A stretch of 64,000 nt of DNA from an uncultured Eubacteriales bacterium (GTDB lineage: Bacteria; Bacillota; Clostridia; Oscillospirales; Oscillospiraceae), in contig ONEB01000001.1 in the NCBI GenBank assembly GCA_900316745.1, positions 179,094 to 243,093 on the forward strand, in the 5' to 3' direction. Shown here piece after piece: positions 28,191-37,144 of the stretch; within the stretch, counting starts at the first letter, position 1, and each line of letters starts with the position of its first letter. The notes below the pieces were generated by a model. That model had not been told where the DNA came from. It saw nothing but the letters and a program-made list of their open reading frames with translations, and made no database searches. The position numbers and the translations under genes were made by a program.

Positions 28191-29300
28191 TTGCTGATCC
28201 AATTTGAAGAATACAAAAACAAGCTCGCGAATATGCGCCAGCCGCTCGACGAGCTTGGCGCGGCGCTCAAGCTCGACCAGGCGCGCAACGAGGTTGAAAA
28301 GCTGGAGGAGGAGAGCGCGCAGGAGGGCTTCTGGAACGACACAGAAAACAGCCAGAAGGTCCAGAAGCGCATCAGCTCCCTGAAAAACAAGATCGAGAAA
28401 TATGATCGTCTGTGCACGCAGTACGACGATATGCTCACGATCTGCGAGATGGCGCTCGAGGAGGACGACGACTCCATGTTCGAAGAGCTGGAGCAGGAAT
28501 ACAAGGCCTTCGAGGAAAAGCTCGAGACCATGCGTCTGCAGACGCTGCTCACCGGCGAGTATGACGCGAACAACGCCATCCTCACGTTCCACGCCGGCGC
28601 CGGCGGCACCGAAGCGCAGGACTGGACGCAGATGCTCTACCGCATGTATAACATGTGGGCAGAGCGCCACGGCTACACCTGCAAGGTGCTCGACTATCTC
28701 GACGGCGAAGAGGCCGGTATCAAGAGCGCGACGCTCCAGATCAACGGCGAGAACGCTTACGGCTTCCTTAAGAGCGAAAACGGCGTGCACCGTCTTGTGC
28801 GCGTGAGCCCCTTTGACGCCAACGCCCGCCGGCAGACGAGCTTTGCCGCCGTGGAGGTCATGCCCGAGATCACCGAGGACAACGAGATCGAGCTGCGCGA
28901 CGAGGACATCAAGATGGACGTCTACCGCTCCTCCGGTGCGGGCGGTCAGAAAGTCAACAAGACCTCCTCCGCCGTACGCCTTACGCACATCCCCACCGGT
29001 ATCGTCGTGGCAAGCCAGGTCGAGCGCAGCCACTTCCAGAACCTCGAAAACTGCAAAAACATGCTCCGTGCCCGCCTCGCCGAAATCAAAGAACGCGAGC
29101 ATCTGGAAAAGATCTCCGACATCAAGGGCGTCCAGATGAAGATCGAATGGGGCAGCCAGATCCGCAACTATGTCTTCATGCCCTACACGCTTGTGAAGGA
29201 CACGCGAACCGGCTTTGAAAACGGCAACGTTCAGGCCGTGATGGACGGCGATCTCGACGGCTTCATCAACGCTTATCTGAGCATGAACGCCAAGCACTGA
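28191..29300 (+). CDS. prfB: Peptide chain release factor 2
   Basis: About 369 residues. Reads UGA/UAA and triggers peptidyl-tRNA hydrolysis. The GGQ motif (SGAGGQKVNKT) and the RF2-type recognition region SPFDANARRQTSF are present. The +1 frameshift site found early in many prfB genes (CUUUGAC) is absent: the equivalent stretch is open in frame as LGAALKLDQ. No ATG or clear ribosome site marks the N-terminus; in-frame ATT, TTG, CTG and ATC lie at 28188-28199, and TTG 28191 gives the expected length. Monocistronic or with the lipoprotein 34 bases downstream. Confidence 0.93.
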   Translation: MLIQFEEYKNKLANMRQPLDELGAALKLDQARNEVEKLEEESAQEGFWNDTENSQKVQKRISSLKNKIEKYDRLCTQYDDMLTICEMALEEDDDSMFEELEQEYKAFEEKLETMRLQTLLTGEYDANNAILTFHAGAGGTEAQDWTQMLYRMYNMWAERHGYTCKVLDYLDGEEAGIKSATLQINGENAYGFLKSENGVHRLVRVSPFDANARRQTSFAAVEVMPEITEDNEIELRDEDIKMDVYRSSGAGGQKVNKTSSAVRLTHIPTGIVVASQVERSHFQNLENCKNMLRARLAEIKEREHLEKISDIKGVQMKIEWGSQIRNYVFMPYTLVKDTRTGFENGNVQAVMDGDLDGFINAYLSMNAKH

Positions 29301-29334
29301 GCGCCGGAGAGCGTCACAGAAAGAGAGGAATCAC

Positions 29335-30444
29335 ATGAACCGCAGAATCCTTTGCATTTTGCTCCTGGCGGCGCTCGTGCTGACCGGATGCGCGCATCCC
29401 ACAGCAGAGGAGCCCGCAGTCTCCGCCGAGCCGCGGTATCTCACACGCATCAATTTCTATTCCGGAGGCGGCTCCCTCCTGGATCAGTTCCGGATCGAAT
29501 ACGACCCGACCGGCATGCCCGTGAAGATCTCCAGCGGAATCATGGCGGATCAGAAATATGACAGCTCGCTCGGCGGCGCACCGCTTCTGCCGGCAGGCGT
29601 GAAGCTCGACCAGGCCGACAGCTCCTATCAGGCGATTCTTCTCGCCCCCTGCGAGGGCGGCACGGCGCTGCTCGTATCCGGAACGGCGCAGGAGCCGCTC
29701 TGGGGTATGGTTCTGAGCGGCAGCGACTATTCCGAACGCAACGGTTATCTTACAAAAGTGACCGCGAGTGACGGCAGCTACATTGCTCTCTTCTACAGCA
29801 CCCTCAGCGACGCCTCCGCCACTGAAAACAATCTGGAGGACACCTCCTTCCCTGTCACGGACGATTCCGCCTATTACGGCTATGACGCGGTGCTCACAAC
29901 GCTTGGCGCTGCGATCGTCGCCTTTGAACGCGGCGAGCCCGCCACGCTCAGCGACCTGCTCTTCTCCCCCCTCTATGACTCCGAGCCGAAAAAGAGCGAC
30001 ATCGGTTATACTTTCGTCGATCTGGACAGCAACGGCACAATGGAGCTGCTGGTCGGCAGCAAGGGACAGTTTGCCCGCTCCGTGATCTATAACCTCTATG
30101 CCATCTACAACGGCAGAATCGTGAATGTCCTCTCCGGCACGGACACCGTCCGGCATTCGCTCTCGTCCGGCAACGAGATCCTGGTTGACACGAAGAATGA
30201 TGCCGGCCAGACCGTGTTCGCCGTTTACAGCTACTACAACAGCAGTGTGCGCATGACCGAGGCCGTCATTCAGGGCGGCGGCGAGCGGTTCCATACCACG
30301 CAGAGCATCAATGACGACACCACATACGAACCCATCAGCTTGACGGAAGCGTCTGCGATCCAGGAGCAGTACACCGCCGTTGAGATCGAATTCACACCGC
30401 TCAGCGAATACATTGAGGCCGCCGGTCTCAACGCCGAGGCATAA
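29335..30444 (+). CDS. Lipoprotein of unknown function
   Basis: 369 residues with a signal peptide and lipobox LTGC at about residue 19. The exported part has no motif I recognise; it contains a segment FVDLDSNGTMELLVG like the FG-GAP/VCBS-type calcium-binding turns found in other Clostridia lipoproteins. AGAGAGGA lies upstream of ATG 29335. It follows prfB on the same strand and is followed by a hairpin. Confidence 0.8.
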   Translation: MNRRILCILLLAALVLTGCAHPTAEEPAVSAEPRYLTRINFYSGGGSLLDQFRIEYDPTGMPVKISSGIMADQKYDSSLGGAPLLPAGVKLDQADSSYQAILLAPCEGGTALLVSGTAQEPLWGMVLSGSDYSERNGYLTKVTASDGSYIALFYSTLSDASATENNLEDTSFPVTDDSAYYGYDAVLTTLGAAIVAFERGEPATLSDLLFSPLYDSEPKKSDIGYTFVDLDSNGTMELLVGSKGQFARSVIYNLYAIYNGRIVNVLSGTDTVRHSLSSGNEILVDTKNDAGQTVFAVYSYYNSSVRMTEAVIQGGGERFHTTQSINDDTTYEPISLTEASAIQEQYTAVEIEFTPLSEYIEAAGLNAEA

Positions 30445-30462
30445 CAACAGCACAACGCATAA

Positions 30463-30493
30463 AACCGCCGGAAGCAATTTGCTTCCGGCGGTT
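30463..30493. terminator. Hairpin after the lipoprotein gene
   Basis: A perfect 15-base inverted repeat (30463-30477 and 30479-30493) with a one-base centre and no T-run after it, so it may be a weak terminator or mRNA-stabilising structure. Confidence 0.6.
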
Positions 30494-30511
30494 GAGTAAG
30501 GACAGATTTCT

Positions 30512-31723
30512 ATGCAAACCATTCTGATCATCGGCGCGGGTGCAAGCGGCATGATGGCTGCGCTCACGGCTGCCGAGAACCATCATCATGTCATATTGCT
30601 GGAGCGGCAGGCGCGCGTGGGGCGCAAGCTCCTAGCCACAGGCAACGGGCGCTGCAATCTCACGAACATCCACGCCGATCTCTCCCATTATCACGGCGAG
30701 GAGGCGGACTTTGCAGCGCACGCGCTGCAGGCGTTTTCGGCACAGGACGCGCTCGACTGGTTTCACGCAAACGGTCTTCTCACCGTGACGGAGCCCTCCG
30801 GGCGGGTCTACCCGCTCTCGAACAGCGCCAACAGCGTGCTCGACGTGCTGCGCTTTGCGATCGCGGAGCGGGAGAACATCGACCTGCGCACAGGCGTCTG
30901 CGTCACGGCGCTGCGCCGCACCGGAAGCGGCTTTTCGGCTCAGACCGAGGGCGGGACCATCCGCGCCGACAAGGTGATTGTCGCCTGCGGCGGCATGGCC
31001 GGAGGAAAACTCGGCGGCGTGCAGGACGGCTATACCCTCCTTGCCGCCCTCGGGCATACGCGCACGGCGCTCCACCCCGCGCTCGTGCAGCTCACGACGG
31101 ATCCGACCTATCCCCGCGCGCTCAAGGGCGTGCGCGCCGACGCGCGGCTGACGCTGCGCACGAAGCGCACCGTGCTCGCCCAGCGCGAGGGCGAGGTGCA
31201 GTTCACGGAAAAGGGCGTCTCCGGCCCGGCGGCATTCGATCTCGCGCGCGCCGTCTCCACCGGCGGCGAGGGGCTCACGCTCGTCTGTGACCTCCTGCGC
31301 GGCTACGCGCCGCAGGAGGTGCTCGCGCTGCTCCAGCAGCGCCAAAAAACCGCGCCGCATCTCACCGCCGAGGATCTGCTCACCGGCGCGCTGCACAACC
31401 GGCTCGGCAAAACGATCATTCGTTATGTAAACCTAAAGGCCGATACGCCCGTCCCTGCGCTGACGCGTGATGAGCTGCGGCAGATCGCCCGCGCCTGCAA
31501 GGGCTTCACGCTGCCGGTGCGCGGCACGGAGGGCTTTGCCGGGGCACAGGTGACGGCGGGCGGCATCCGCTGCGCGGAGTTTGACCCCAAGACGATGCAG
31601 AGCCGCCTCGTGCCGGGGCTCTACGCCTGCGGCGAGGTTCTGGATATCGACGGAGACTGCGGCGGGTTTAATCTCCAGTGGGCGTGGTCGAGCGGGAGAA
31701 TTGCCGGGAGGACTTTGGCATGA
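30512..31723 (+). CDS. HI0933/YhiN-family flavoprotein
   Basis: 403 residues. N-terminal FAD-binding Rossmann motif GAGASGMMAALTAAE, then VGRKLLATGNGRCNLTN typical of the HI0933 (YhiN/BaiN) family. Some members reduce bile-acid intermediates, others have no known substrate, so I give no specific reaction. The C-terminal GDCGGFNLQWAWSSGRIAG is the second FAD-contact motif. Its stop overlaps the next gene's start (ATGA, 31720-31723), giving a two-gene flavoprotein unit. Confidence 0.9.
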   Translation: MQTILIIGAGASGMMAALTAAENHHHVILLERQARVGRKLLATGNGRCNLTNIHADLSHYHGEEADFAAHALQAFSAQDALDWFHANGLLTVTEPSGRVYPLSNSANSVLDVLRFAIAERENIDLRTGVCVTALRRTGSGFSAQTEGGTIRADKVIVACGGMAGGKLGGVQDGYTLLAALGHTRTALHPALVQLTTDPTYPRALKGVRADARLTLRTKRTVLAQREGEVQFTEKGVSGPAAFDLARAVSTGGEGLTLVCDLLRGYAPQEVLALLQQRQKTAPHLTAEDLLTGALHNRLGKTIIRYVNLKADTPVPALTRDELRQIARACKGFTLPVRGTEGFAGAQVTAGGIRCAEFDPKTMQSRLVPGLYACGEVLDIDGDCGGFNLQWAWSSGRIAGRTLA

Positions 31724-33300
31724 TTGCGATTTCCAACATCAAGTTAAAGCCCGGGGAGCCGGAGACGCTGCTGAAGAAAAAGGCGGCGAAAGCGCTCGGC
31801 GTTGACCCCGGGCGGATCGAATCGCTCACCATCCGCAAAAAATCACTGGACGCCCGGCGCAAGCCGGAGCTCTGGTATATCTACACGGTCGGCGTGACAG
31901 TCTCCGGCAGCGAGGAAAAGCTCGCCGCCCGGTGCCGGCAGGCGTCCGTTGTGCACGACGTCCCCTACCCCATTCCGCATGTGGAAAGCTGCGCGGAGCG
32001 TCCGGTCGTGATCGGCTTCGGCCCCGCGGGCATGTTCGCGGCGCTGCTGCTCGCCAAGGCGGGCGCGCGCCCGATCGTATTGGAGCGCGGACAGGATGTG
32101 GACACGCGCTGCAAAAAGGTGGAGTCGTTCCGCGCGGGCGGGGTGTTTGATCCCGAGAGCAACGTGCAGTTCGGCGAGGGCGGCGCGGGGACATTCTCCG
32201 ACGGCAAGCTCAACACGAACACGCACGACAAGCGCATCCGCTGGGTGCTGGAGCAGTTTGCCGAGCACGGCGCGCCGGAGCACATTGTCTACGACGCCAA
32301 GCCCCACATCGGCACGGACGTGCTGGTAGACGTGGTGCGCGCAATCCGCGAGGACGTGATCGCCCTCGGCGGCGAGGTGCGCTTTCAGCACCGCGTGACA
32401 GGCATCGAATCCAAAGACGGCGCGCTCACGGCGCTGACCGTCAGCACGCCCGAGGGCGAGCAGCGTCTGGAGACGCGCCGCGCGATCCTCGCCATCGGTC
32501 ACAGCGCGCGCGACACGTTCCGCGCCGTACACGCGGCGGGCATACCGATGGAGCCGAAGCCCTTTTCGATGGGCGTGCGCATTGAGCACAGGCAAAGCGC
32601 GATCGACTTTGCGCAGTACGGCAGGCCGCGCGGAGACGCGCTCCCGCCCGCGGACTACGCGCTGAACTGCCGCACCGAGCATGGCAGCGCGTATACGTTC
32701 TGCATGTGCCCCGGCGGCGAGGTGTTCGCCGCGGCGTCGGAGGTCGGCGGCGTCGTGACAAACGGCATGAGCCGCTCAAAGCGCGACGGCGAGAACGCCA
32801 ACGCCGCCCTGCTCGTGACGCTGCATCCGGAGGATTTCCCGGGAGATGGGGTTTTCGCCGGAATGGAATGGCAGCGCGCGATCGAGCAGGCGGCTTTCCG
32901 GTACGGCGGCGAGAACTATCACGCCCCGGCGCAGCTCGCGGGCGACTTTCTCGCAGGCGTGCCCAGCACGGGCGCGCGCAGCGTGCAGCCATCCTATCGT
33001 CCCGGCGTGAAATGGGGCGATCTGTGCGCCGTGCTGCCTGAGCAGATCACGACCGTCCTGCGCGAGGCGATCCCCGCGCTCGGCAGGAAGCTCCGCGGCT
33101 TTGACGATCCCGACGCCGTGCTAACGGCGCCGGAGACGCGCTCTTCCTCCCCCGTGCGCATTCCGCGCGGCGAGGACTATTGCAGCGCCGCTGCCGAGGG
33201 ACTCTACCCCTGCGGAGAGGGCGCAGGCTACGCCGGCGGCATCACCAGCGCCGCCGTGGACGGTATACGCTGCGCTGAAGCAATTTTGAAAACATTGTAA
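31720..33300 (+). CDS. FAD-dependent dehydrogenase (COG2509-like)
   Basis: 526 residues from ATG 31720 (GGGAGGA upstream). Residues 1-95 form a small alpha/beta domain, followed by the FAD motif VVIGFGPAGMFAALLLAKAG and further conserved blocks FGEGGAGTFSDGKLNT and GEGAGYAGGITSAAVDG, typical of this uncharacterised dehydrogenase family. Substrate unknown. Translationally coupled to the HI0933-type gene. Confidence 0.9.
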   Translation: MIAISNIKLKPGEPETLLKKKAAKALGVDPGRIESLTIRKKSLDARRKPELWYIYTVGVTVSGSEEKLAARCRQASVVHDVPYPIPHVESCAERPVVIGFGPAGMFAALLLAKAGARPIVLERGQDVDTRCKKVESFRAGGVFDPESNVQFGEGGAGTFSDGKLNTNTHDKRIRWVLEQFAEHGAPEHIVYDAKPHIGTDVLVDVVRAIREDVIALGGEVRFQHRVTGIESKDGALTALTVSTPEGEQRLETRRAILAIGHSARDTFRAVHAAGIPMEPKPFSMGVRIEHRQSAIDFAQYGRPRGDALPPADYALNCRTEHGSAYTFCMCPGGEVFAAASEVGGVVTNGMSRSKRDGENANAALLVTLHPEDFPGDGVFAGMEWQRAIEQAAFRYGGENYHAPAQLAGDFLAGVPSTGARSVQPSYRPGVKWGDLCAVLPEQITTVLREAIPALGRKLRGFDDPDAVLTAPETRSSSPVRIPRGEDYCSAAAEGLYPCGEGAGYAGGITSAAVDGIRCAEAILKTL

Positions 33301-33308
33301 AATAAGCG

Positions 33309-33342
33309 AAAAAGCCTTTCCTGCACGCAGGAAAGGCTTTTT
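33309..33342. terminator. Bidirectional terminator
   Basis: A perfect 16-base inverted repeat (33309-33324 with 33327-33342) with A5/T6 ends between convergent genes. Confidence 0.92.
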
Positions 33343-33346
33343 TGAT

Positions 33347-33934
33347 TCACAAGATGAGATTTACCGCGCAAAGCGCAAGGGCGATCGCCATGACGATGTC
33401 GGCGGTTTTCTGGCGGTGGGAGAACAGCGCCTTGAGTCTGGCGCCGGCGAAGATCCAGATGAGGTTGCACATCGGCCCCGTGAACACGAGAAAGATGCCG
33501 ACGCCGATGAGCCACGCCCATGAATCCGTGTACGGCAGAACGAAGGTGCTGAGCGTGGTGATGCAGAACAAAATGACCTTGCCATTCGTGAGATTCACGA
33601 GCAGTCCCGTGCGAAAGCCCGGCCGGCGCTCCTCCTGCTCGGGGTCTGCTCCGGCGGCGCGCAGCATGTGCCACGCCATCCAGAGGATGTACGCCGCGCC
33701 CACCCACGAGAGATAGCGCACATAGTCGCCGAGCACGCTTCCCAGCAGACGGTTGAGCAGCACGGCGGCCATGCTGTCGATGAAAAAGCCCGTAATCAGC
33801 CCACGCCACTGCCGCAGCGCGACAGCCGTGCCGTAATGCATCGACGTCGAGAGCGAGCAGAGATTTGCCGGTCCCGGCGTGATGGCGGTAATATAGCAGT
33901 ATAACAAAAAGGCAGGTATGACCGATACCGGCAT
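33347..33934 (-). CDS. LysE/RhtB-family amino acid exporter
   Basis: 195 residues with about six membrane helices. The N-terminal ITPGPANL motif is diagnostic of the LysE/RhtB family of amino acid exporters in the cytoplasmic membrane, and GLLVNLTNGKVILF corresponds to the conserved LNPK region. Substrate not deducible. Confidence 0.88.
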   Translation of the reverse strand: MPVSVIPAFLLYCYITAITPGPANLCSLSTSMHYGTAVALRQWRGLITGFFIDSMAAVLLNRLLGSVLGDYVRYLSWVGAAYILWMAWHMLRAAGADPEQEERRPGFRTGLLVNLTNGKVILFCITTLSTFVLPYTDSWAWLIGVGIFLVFTGPMCNLIWIFAGARLKALFSHRQKTADIVMAIALALCAVNLIL

Positions 33935-34046
33935 GGCGCCGTCTCCTTTCTCTGGAAAAAAATCTCCCGCACCGGATGTGGCGCGGGAGATTCTGAAATT
34001 TATTTTGCGACGCCGGAGAGCTGCGTCGTGCGTAGGGAAGCTGAGA

Positions 34047-35030
34047 TTACTTCTTCTGCTGAGCCTCGAGCTTCTTGTTCTTGGGAATGCCCCAGATCAG
34101 CGCCGGGAGAACGACGACGATGAGCGCATAGTAGCCGTCATAGCCGTAGACCTTGGTGGTGATCGTGGTCAGGCCAAGCAGGCTGATGGAGAAGCAGAGC
34201 GCGATGGCGATGATCGCAACGATCACGCGGCGCAGGGTCTCATTCTGGATGCCCGCAATGAACTCGCCCTCGCTGCTGAACTTCGCGAGCTTCGGAGCGA
34301 AACGCTGCACCATCGTGAAGATCAGGGTCACGCAGGTGGACACGAACGCGCAGAACAGAAGCACGGAGAAGATCACGAGCAGGATCTTGACACCGATGAG
34401 GGTCAGGACGGTCTGGTTCGGGATGCCGGTGGCGTTGGCAAAGCCGACGAGGTCGGAGCCCTCGAGGGTGCCGGCTTCGGCCATGGCAGTGGCCTTCGCC
34501 TTCAGAGCGGCGAGCAGCGGATACCACTTGGAGAGCATGAACGCGGACAGGCTCAGCGCGATGCCGTTCATAAGCCAGCCGAGGAAGCAGGCGCGGTTGG
34601 TGCCCTTGACGTTCATCTCGTTGGAGGCGGCGATCATCGGCGGAATGGACACGCACTGGAACGCGCAGTAAACGAGCGTGGCACGGAAAATGGAGAAGCC
34701 GGTCTGCGGGGTGTAATCCGCAAGGTCAACACCGAACTTGGCGGTAAGATCGTTCACCATGCCGAGCTTCAAAAGGCCGACGACCACGATGATGCCGGTG
34801 ATGACCATGATGGCCACGGACAGAACCGTGGAGGCGGCGGCAACGAGCTTGACGCCGAAGATGCTCAGGATGACGAGCAGGGCCACGATCAGGAGGTTGA
34901 AGACGACCTTCATGGCGCCCACATAGGGAACGCCGAGGAAGTTTGCCAGAACCTCACCGGCGCCGGCGACGGCGGCGGCGACAGCGGCCAGAATGATGAC
35001 GATGTAGAAGATCTCAAACAGGATCTCCAT
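34047..35030 (-). CDS. YkvI-like membrane transporter, 5'-truncated
   Basis: 327 residues from an internal ATG, with 8-9 membrane helices. It resembles the YkvI family of putative amino-acid-type transporters. The frame stays open and meaningful upstream of this ATG (DTFAALYPNPK, to about 35063) and is then cut by the start of a ketopantoate-reductase-like gene on the other strand, so the first helices (with the usual GAGFATG-type motif) are missing. There is no ribosome site at ATG 35030. Probably non-functional, unless the junction is an assembly fault. Confidence 0.7.
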   Translation of the reverse strand: MEILFEIFYIVIILAAVAAAVAGAGEVLANFLGVPYVGAMKVVFNLLIVALLVILSIFGVKLVAAASTVLSVAIMVITGIIVVVGLLKLGMVNDLTAKFGVDLADYTPQTGFSIFRATLVYCAFQCVSIPPMIAASNEMNVKGTNRACFLGWLMNGIALSLSAFMLSKWYPLLAALKAKATAMAEAGTLEGSDLVGFANATGIPNQTVLTLIGVKILLVIFSVLLFCAFVSTCVTLIFTMVQRFAPKLAKFSSEGEFIAGIQNETLRRVIVAIIAIALCFSISLLGLTTITTKVYGYDGYYALIVVVLPALIWGIPKNKKLEAQQKK

Positions 35031-35067
35031 TTTCGGGTTCGGATACAGCGCGGCGAACGTGTCCTTT

Positions 35068-36064
35068 ATGTATGGCTCCGGCGCTGCCGGCAGCGTCTTC
35101 GCTTCCTATCTGCGCAAGGGCGGTGCGGACATCATCCTCATCGACCGCTATGAGGCGCACATGAAGAAGGTTGCCGAGGAAGGCATGCTCTTCACGATCC
35201 ATTGACTACAACTATCAGCTGCAGGGCTTCCGCACCTACACCAGCGCTGAAGCCGCCGCCGCGGCCGAGGGCAAGGTCGACTGCATCATCTACATGACCA
35301 AGGCCACCCAGCTTGAGCAGGCCATCCAGGACTCCATGCCCGTCATCGGCGACAACACCGTCGCCTGCAGCCTCATCAACGGCCTCGGCAACGATGACAA
35401 CCTCTTCAAGGTCTTCCCGAAAGAGCGCTGCATCATCGGCTCCGGCGTTCTGGGCACGGCGCTCCCCGAGCCCGCGCACTGCATCTCCACCCCCGCCGGC
35501 GGCGTGCAGATGAACTTCGGCGGCGCCACCCGCAACGAGCTGTGCGACGCGGTCTGCGCCGAGATGCTCAAGTGCTATCGCGAGGGCGGCTGCGACGCCT
35601 ACTGGCGTGACGGCGAGCCGGGCACCGACAACAACATCTACAAGTTCATCTGGAAGAAAGTCTGCGTCAACGCGACCGTCAACACCGTCTGCGCCGTTCT
35701 GCGTCTGAAGATCGGCCAGGTCGAGGCGGATCCGTTCGGCCAGTGGCTGTTCCACGGTGTCATCCGTGAGACCTGCGCCGTCGCCACCGCGAAGGGCGTG
35801 CCGATGGACGCCGACGAGTTCATCGCGCATGATCATCAGGATATCGTCACCAACATCGCTGACTACTATCCCTCCATGTGCCAGGATATGCTCTTCAACA
35901 AGCGCCAGACCGAGATCGACGTGCTCAACGGCAAGATTGCCGAGTACGGCGCGGAGCTGGGCATCCCCACTCCCTGCTGCACCGTTCTGAGCCAGATCGT
36001 CCGCTGCATCCAAGGCAACTACGAGAACCAGTATCTCGCGGACTACCTGAAGTATCAGAAGTAA
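35068..36064 (+). pseudogene. Ketopantoate-reductase-like gene, truncated and frameshifted
   Basis: About 330 codons related to 2-dehydropantoate 2-reductase (ApbA/PanE). It begins GSGAAGSVFASYLRKGGAD, matching the intact paralogue at 36134 but missing the first six or so codons. The frame stops at TGA 35203-35205 after FTIH and continues one base shifted as DYNYQLQGFRTY to 36064. Removing one T near 35203 restores the frame. The rest, including NGLGND and the C-terminal helical domain, is well preserved, so the damage is recent or a sequencing error. Confidence 0.8.
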
Positions 36065-36080
36065 GCTCAAACGAACAACG

Positions 36081-36110
36081 CCCCGCCGGCCGGTGCTCCG
36101 GTCGGCGGGG
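36081..36110. terminator. Hairpin between the two reductase genes
   Basis: GC-rich inverted repeat (arms 36081-36093 and 36098-36110, one mismatch) without a T-run; it sits just before the AAGGAG of the next gene. Confidence 0.5.
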
Positions 36111-36133
36111 ATTCTCATAAGGAGTTGGATTCT

Positions 36134-37087
36134 ATGAAGATCGCAATGGTCGGCTCCGGCGCTGCCGGAAGCGTGTTTGCCGCCTACCTGCGCCGCGGCG
36201 GCGCGGAGCTCTGGCTCATCGACAAATACAAGGCGCACATGGATAAGATTGCCGCCGACGGGCTTGTGTTCCGCACGCCCGAGGGCGAGGAGGTGCTCAC
36301 GGGCTTTCACACCGCGCCCGACGCGCGTGACATCGGCGTGATGGACATGGTCATCCTCATGGTGAAAGCCACGCAGACTGCGGACGTCATGGAGGCCACC
36401 ATGCCCGCCATCGGCGAGGACACCGTTGTCGTAAGTCTCCAGAACGGGCTCGGCAACGACGAGGTGCTCGCGCAGTTCGTCCCCGAGGACCGCATCATGT
36501 ACGGCAGCGGTCTGATCGGCACGGAGCTCGCCGGCCCCGGCGTCTGCGTCTCAAAGCCCGAGGAGGGCGTGATGATGCACTTCGGCGCCGTGCACAACAA
36601 TCCCAAGACCGACGCTGCCGGCAAGGCGCTGGAGGCGTGCTTCACGGCGGGCGGCTGTCTGGCGAGCTTCGATGAGGACGTGCGCCCCTATGTGTGGAAA
36701 AAGGTCATTGCCAACTCCGGCTACAACGGCGTCAGCGCCGTGATGCGCATGCGCGTCAAAGACGTTTTCTCGGATCCCTTCGGCATGAAGATCGTCCGCC
36801 ACGTCTGGGAGGAGGGCTGCGCCGTCGCCGAGGCCATGGGCATCGGGGATCTGCGTCCGCTGATGGTGCTGGAGGAGCCGAAGATCCTCGCCGGACTCGG
36901 AAACTATTATCCCTCCATGGCGCAGGACGCCGTGCTGCATCAGCGCCAGACCGAGATCAGCGTTCTCAACGGCGCGATCGCCCGCTACGGCGAGCGCCTC
37001 GGCATCCCCACGCCCTACAACACCGCCATTTCCGAGATCATTTCCTGCATCCAGAACAACTACGACAAGCAGTATGTAAAAGCGTAA
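36134..37087 (+). CDS. 2-dehydropantoate 2-reductase family protein
   Basis: 317 residues from ATG 36134 (AAGGAG nine bases upstream). An N-terminal NAD(P)-binding Rossmann fold (MVGSGAAGSVFAAYLRRGG) and the C-terminal helical ApbA_C domain. The family reduces ketopantoate to pantoate in CoA synthesis. Two tandem copies, and the absence here of other pan genes, make another 2-keto-acid substrate possible. Paralogue of the broken gene at 35068. Confidence 0.88.
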   Translation: MKIAMVGSGAAGSVFAAYLRRGGAELWLIDKYKAHMDKIAADGLVFRTPEGEEVLTGFHTAPDARDIGVMDMVILMVKATQTADVMEATMPAIGEDTVVVSLQNGLGNDEVLAQFVPEDRIMYGSGLIGTELAGPGVCVSKPEEGVMMHFGAVHNNPKTDAAGKALEACFTAGGCLASFDEDVRPYVWKKVIANSGYNGVSAVMRMRVKDVFSDPFGMKIVRHVWEEGCAVAEAMGIGDLRPLMVLEEPKILAGLGNYYPSMAQDAVLHQRQTEISVLNGAIARYGERLGIPTPYNTAISEIISCIQNNYDKQYVKA

Positions 37088-37098
37088 TCCGCACATAC

Positions 37099-37131
37099 AA
37101 AAATCCCGCAGAATACTCTGCGGGATTTTTT
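37099..37131. terminator. Bidirectional terminator
   Basis: A 14-base perfect stem (37099-37112 with 37117-37130), 4-base loop and flanking A/T runs between convergent genes. Confidence 0.92.
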
Positions 37132-37144
37132 GTTTGCAGTCGTG

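Noticed and set aside
28200-28290. Programmed +1 frameshift in prfB
   Set aside because: The equivalent region reads straight through with no in-frame UGA and no CUUUGAC site.
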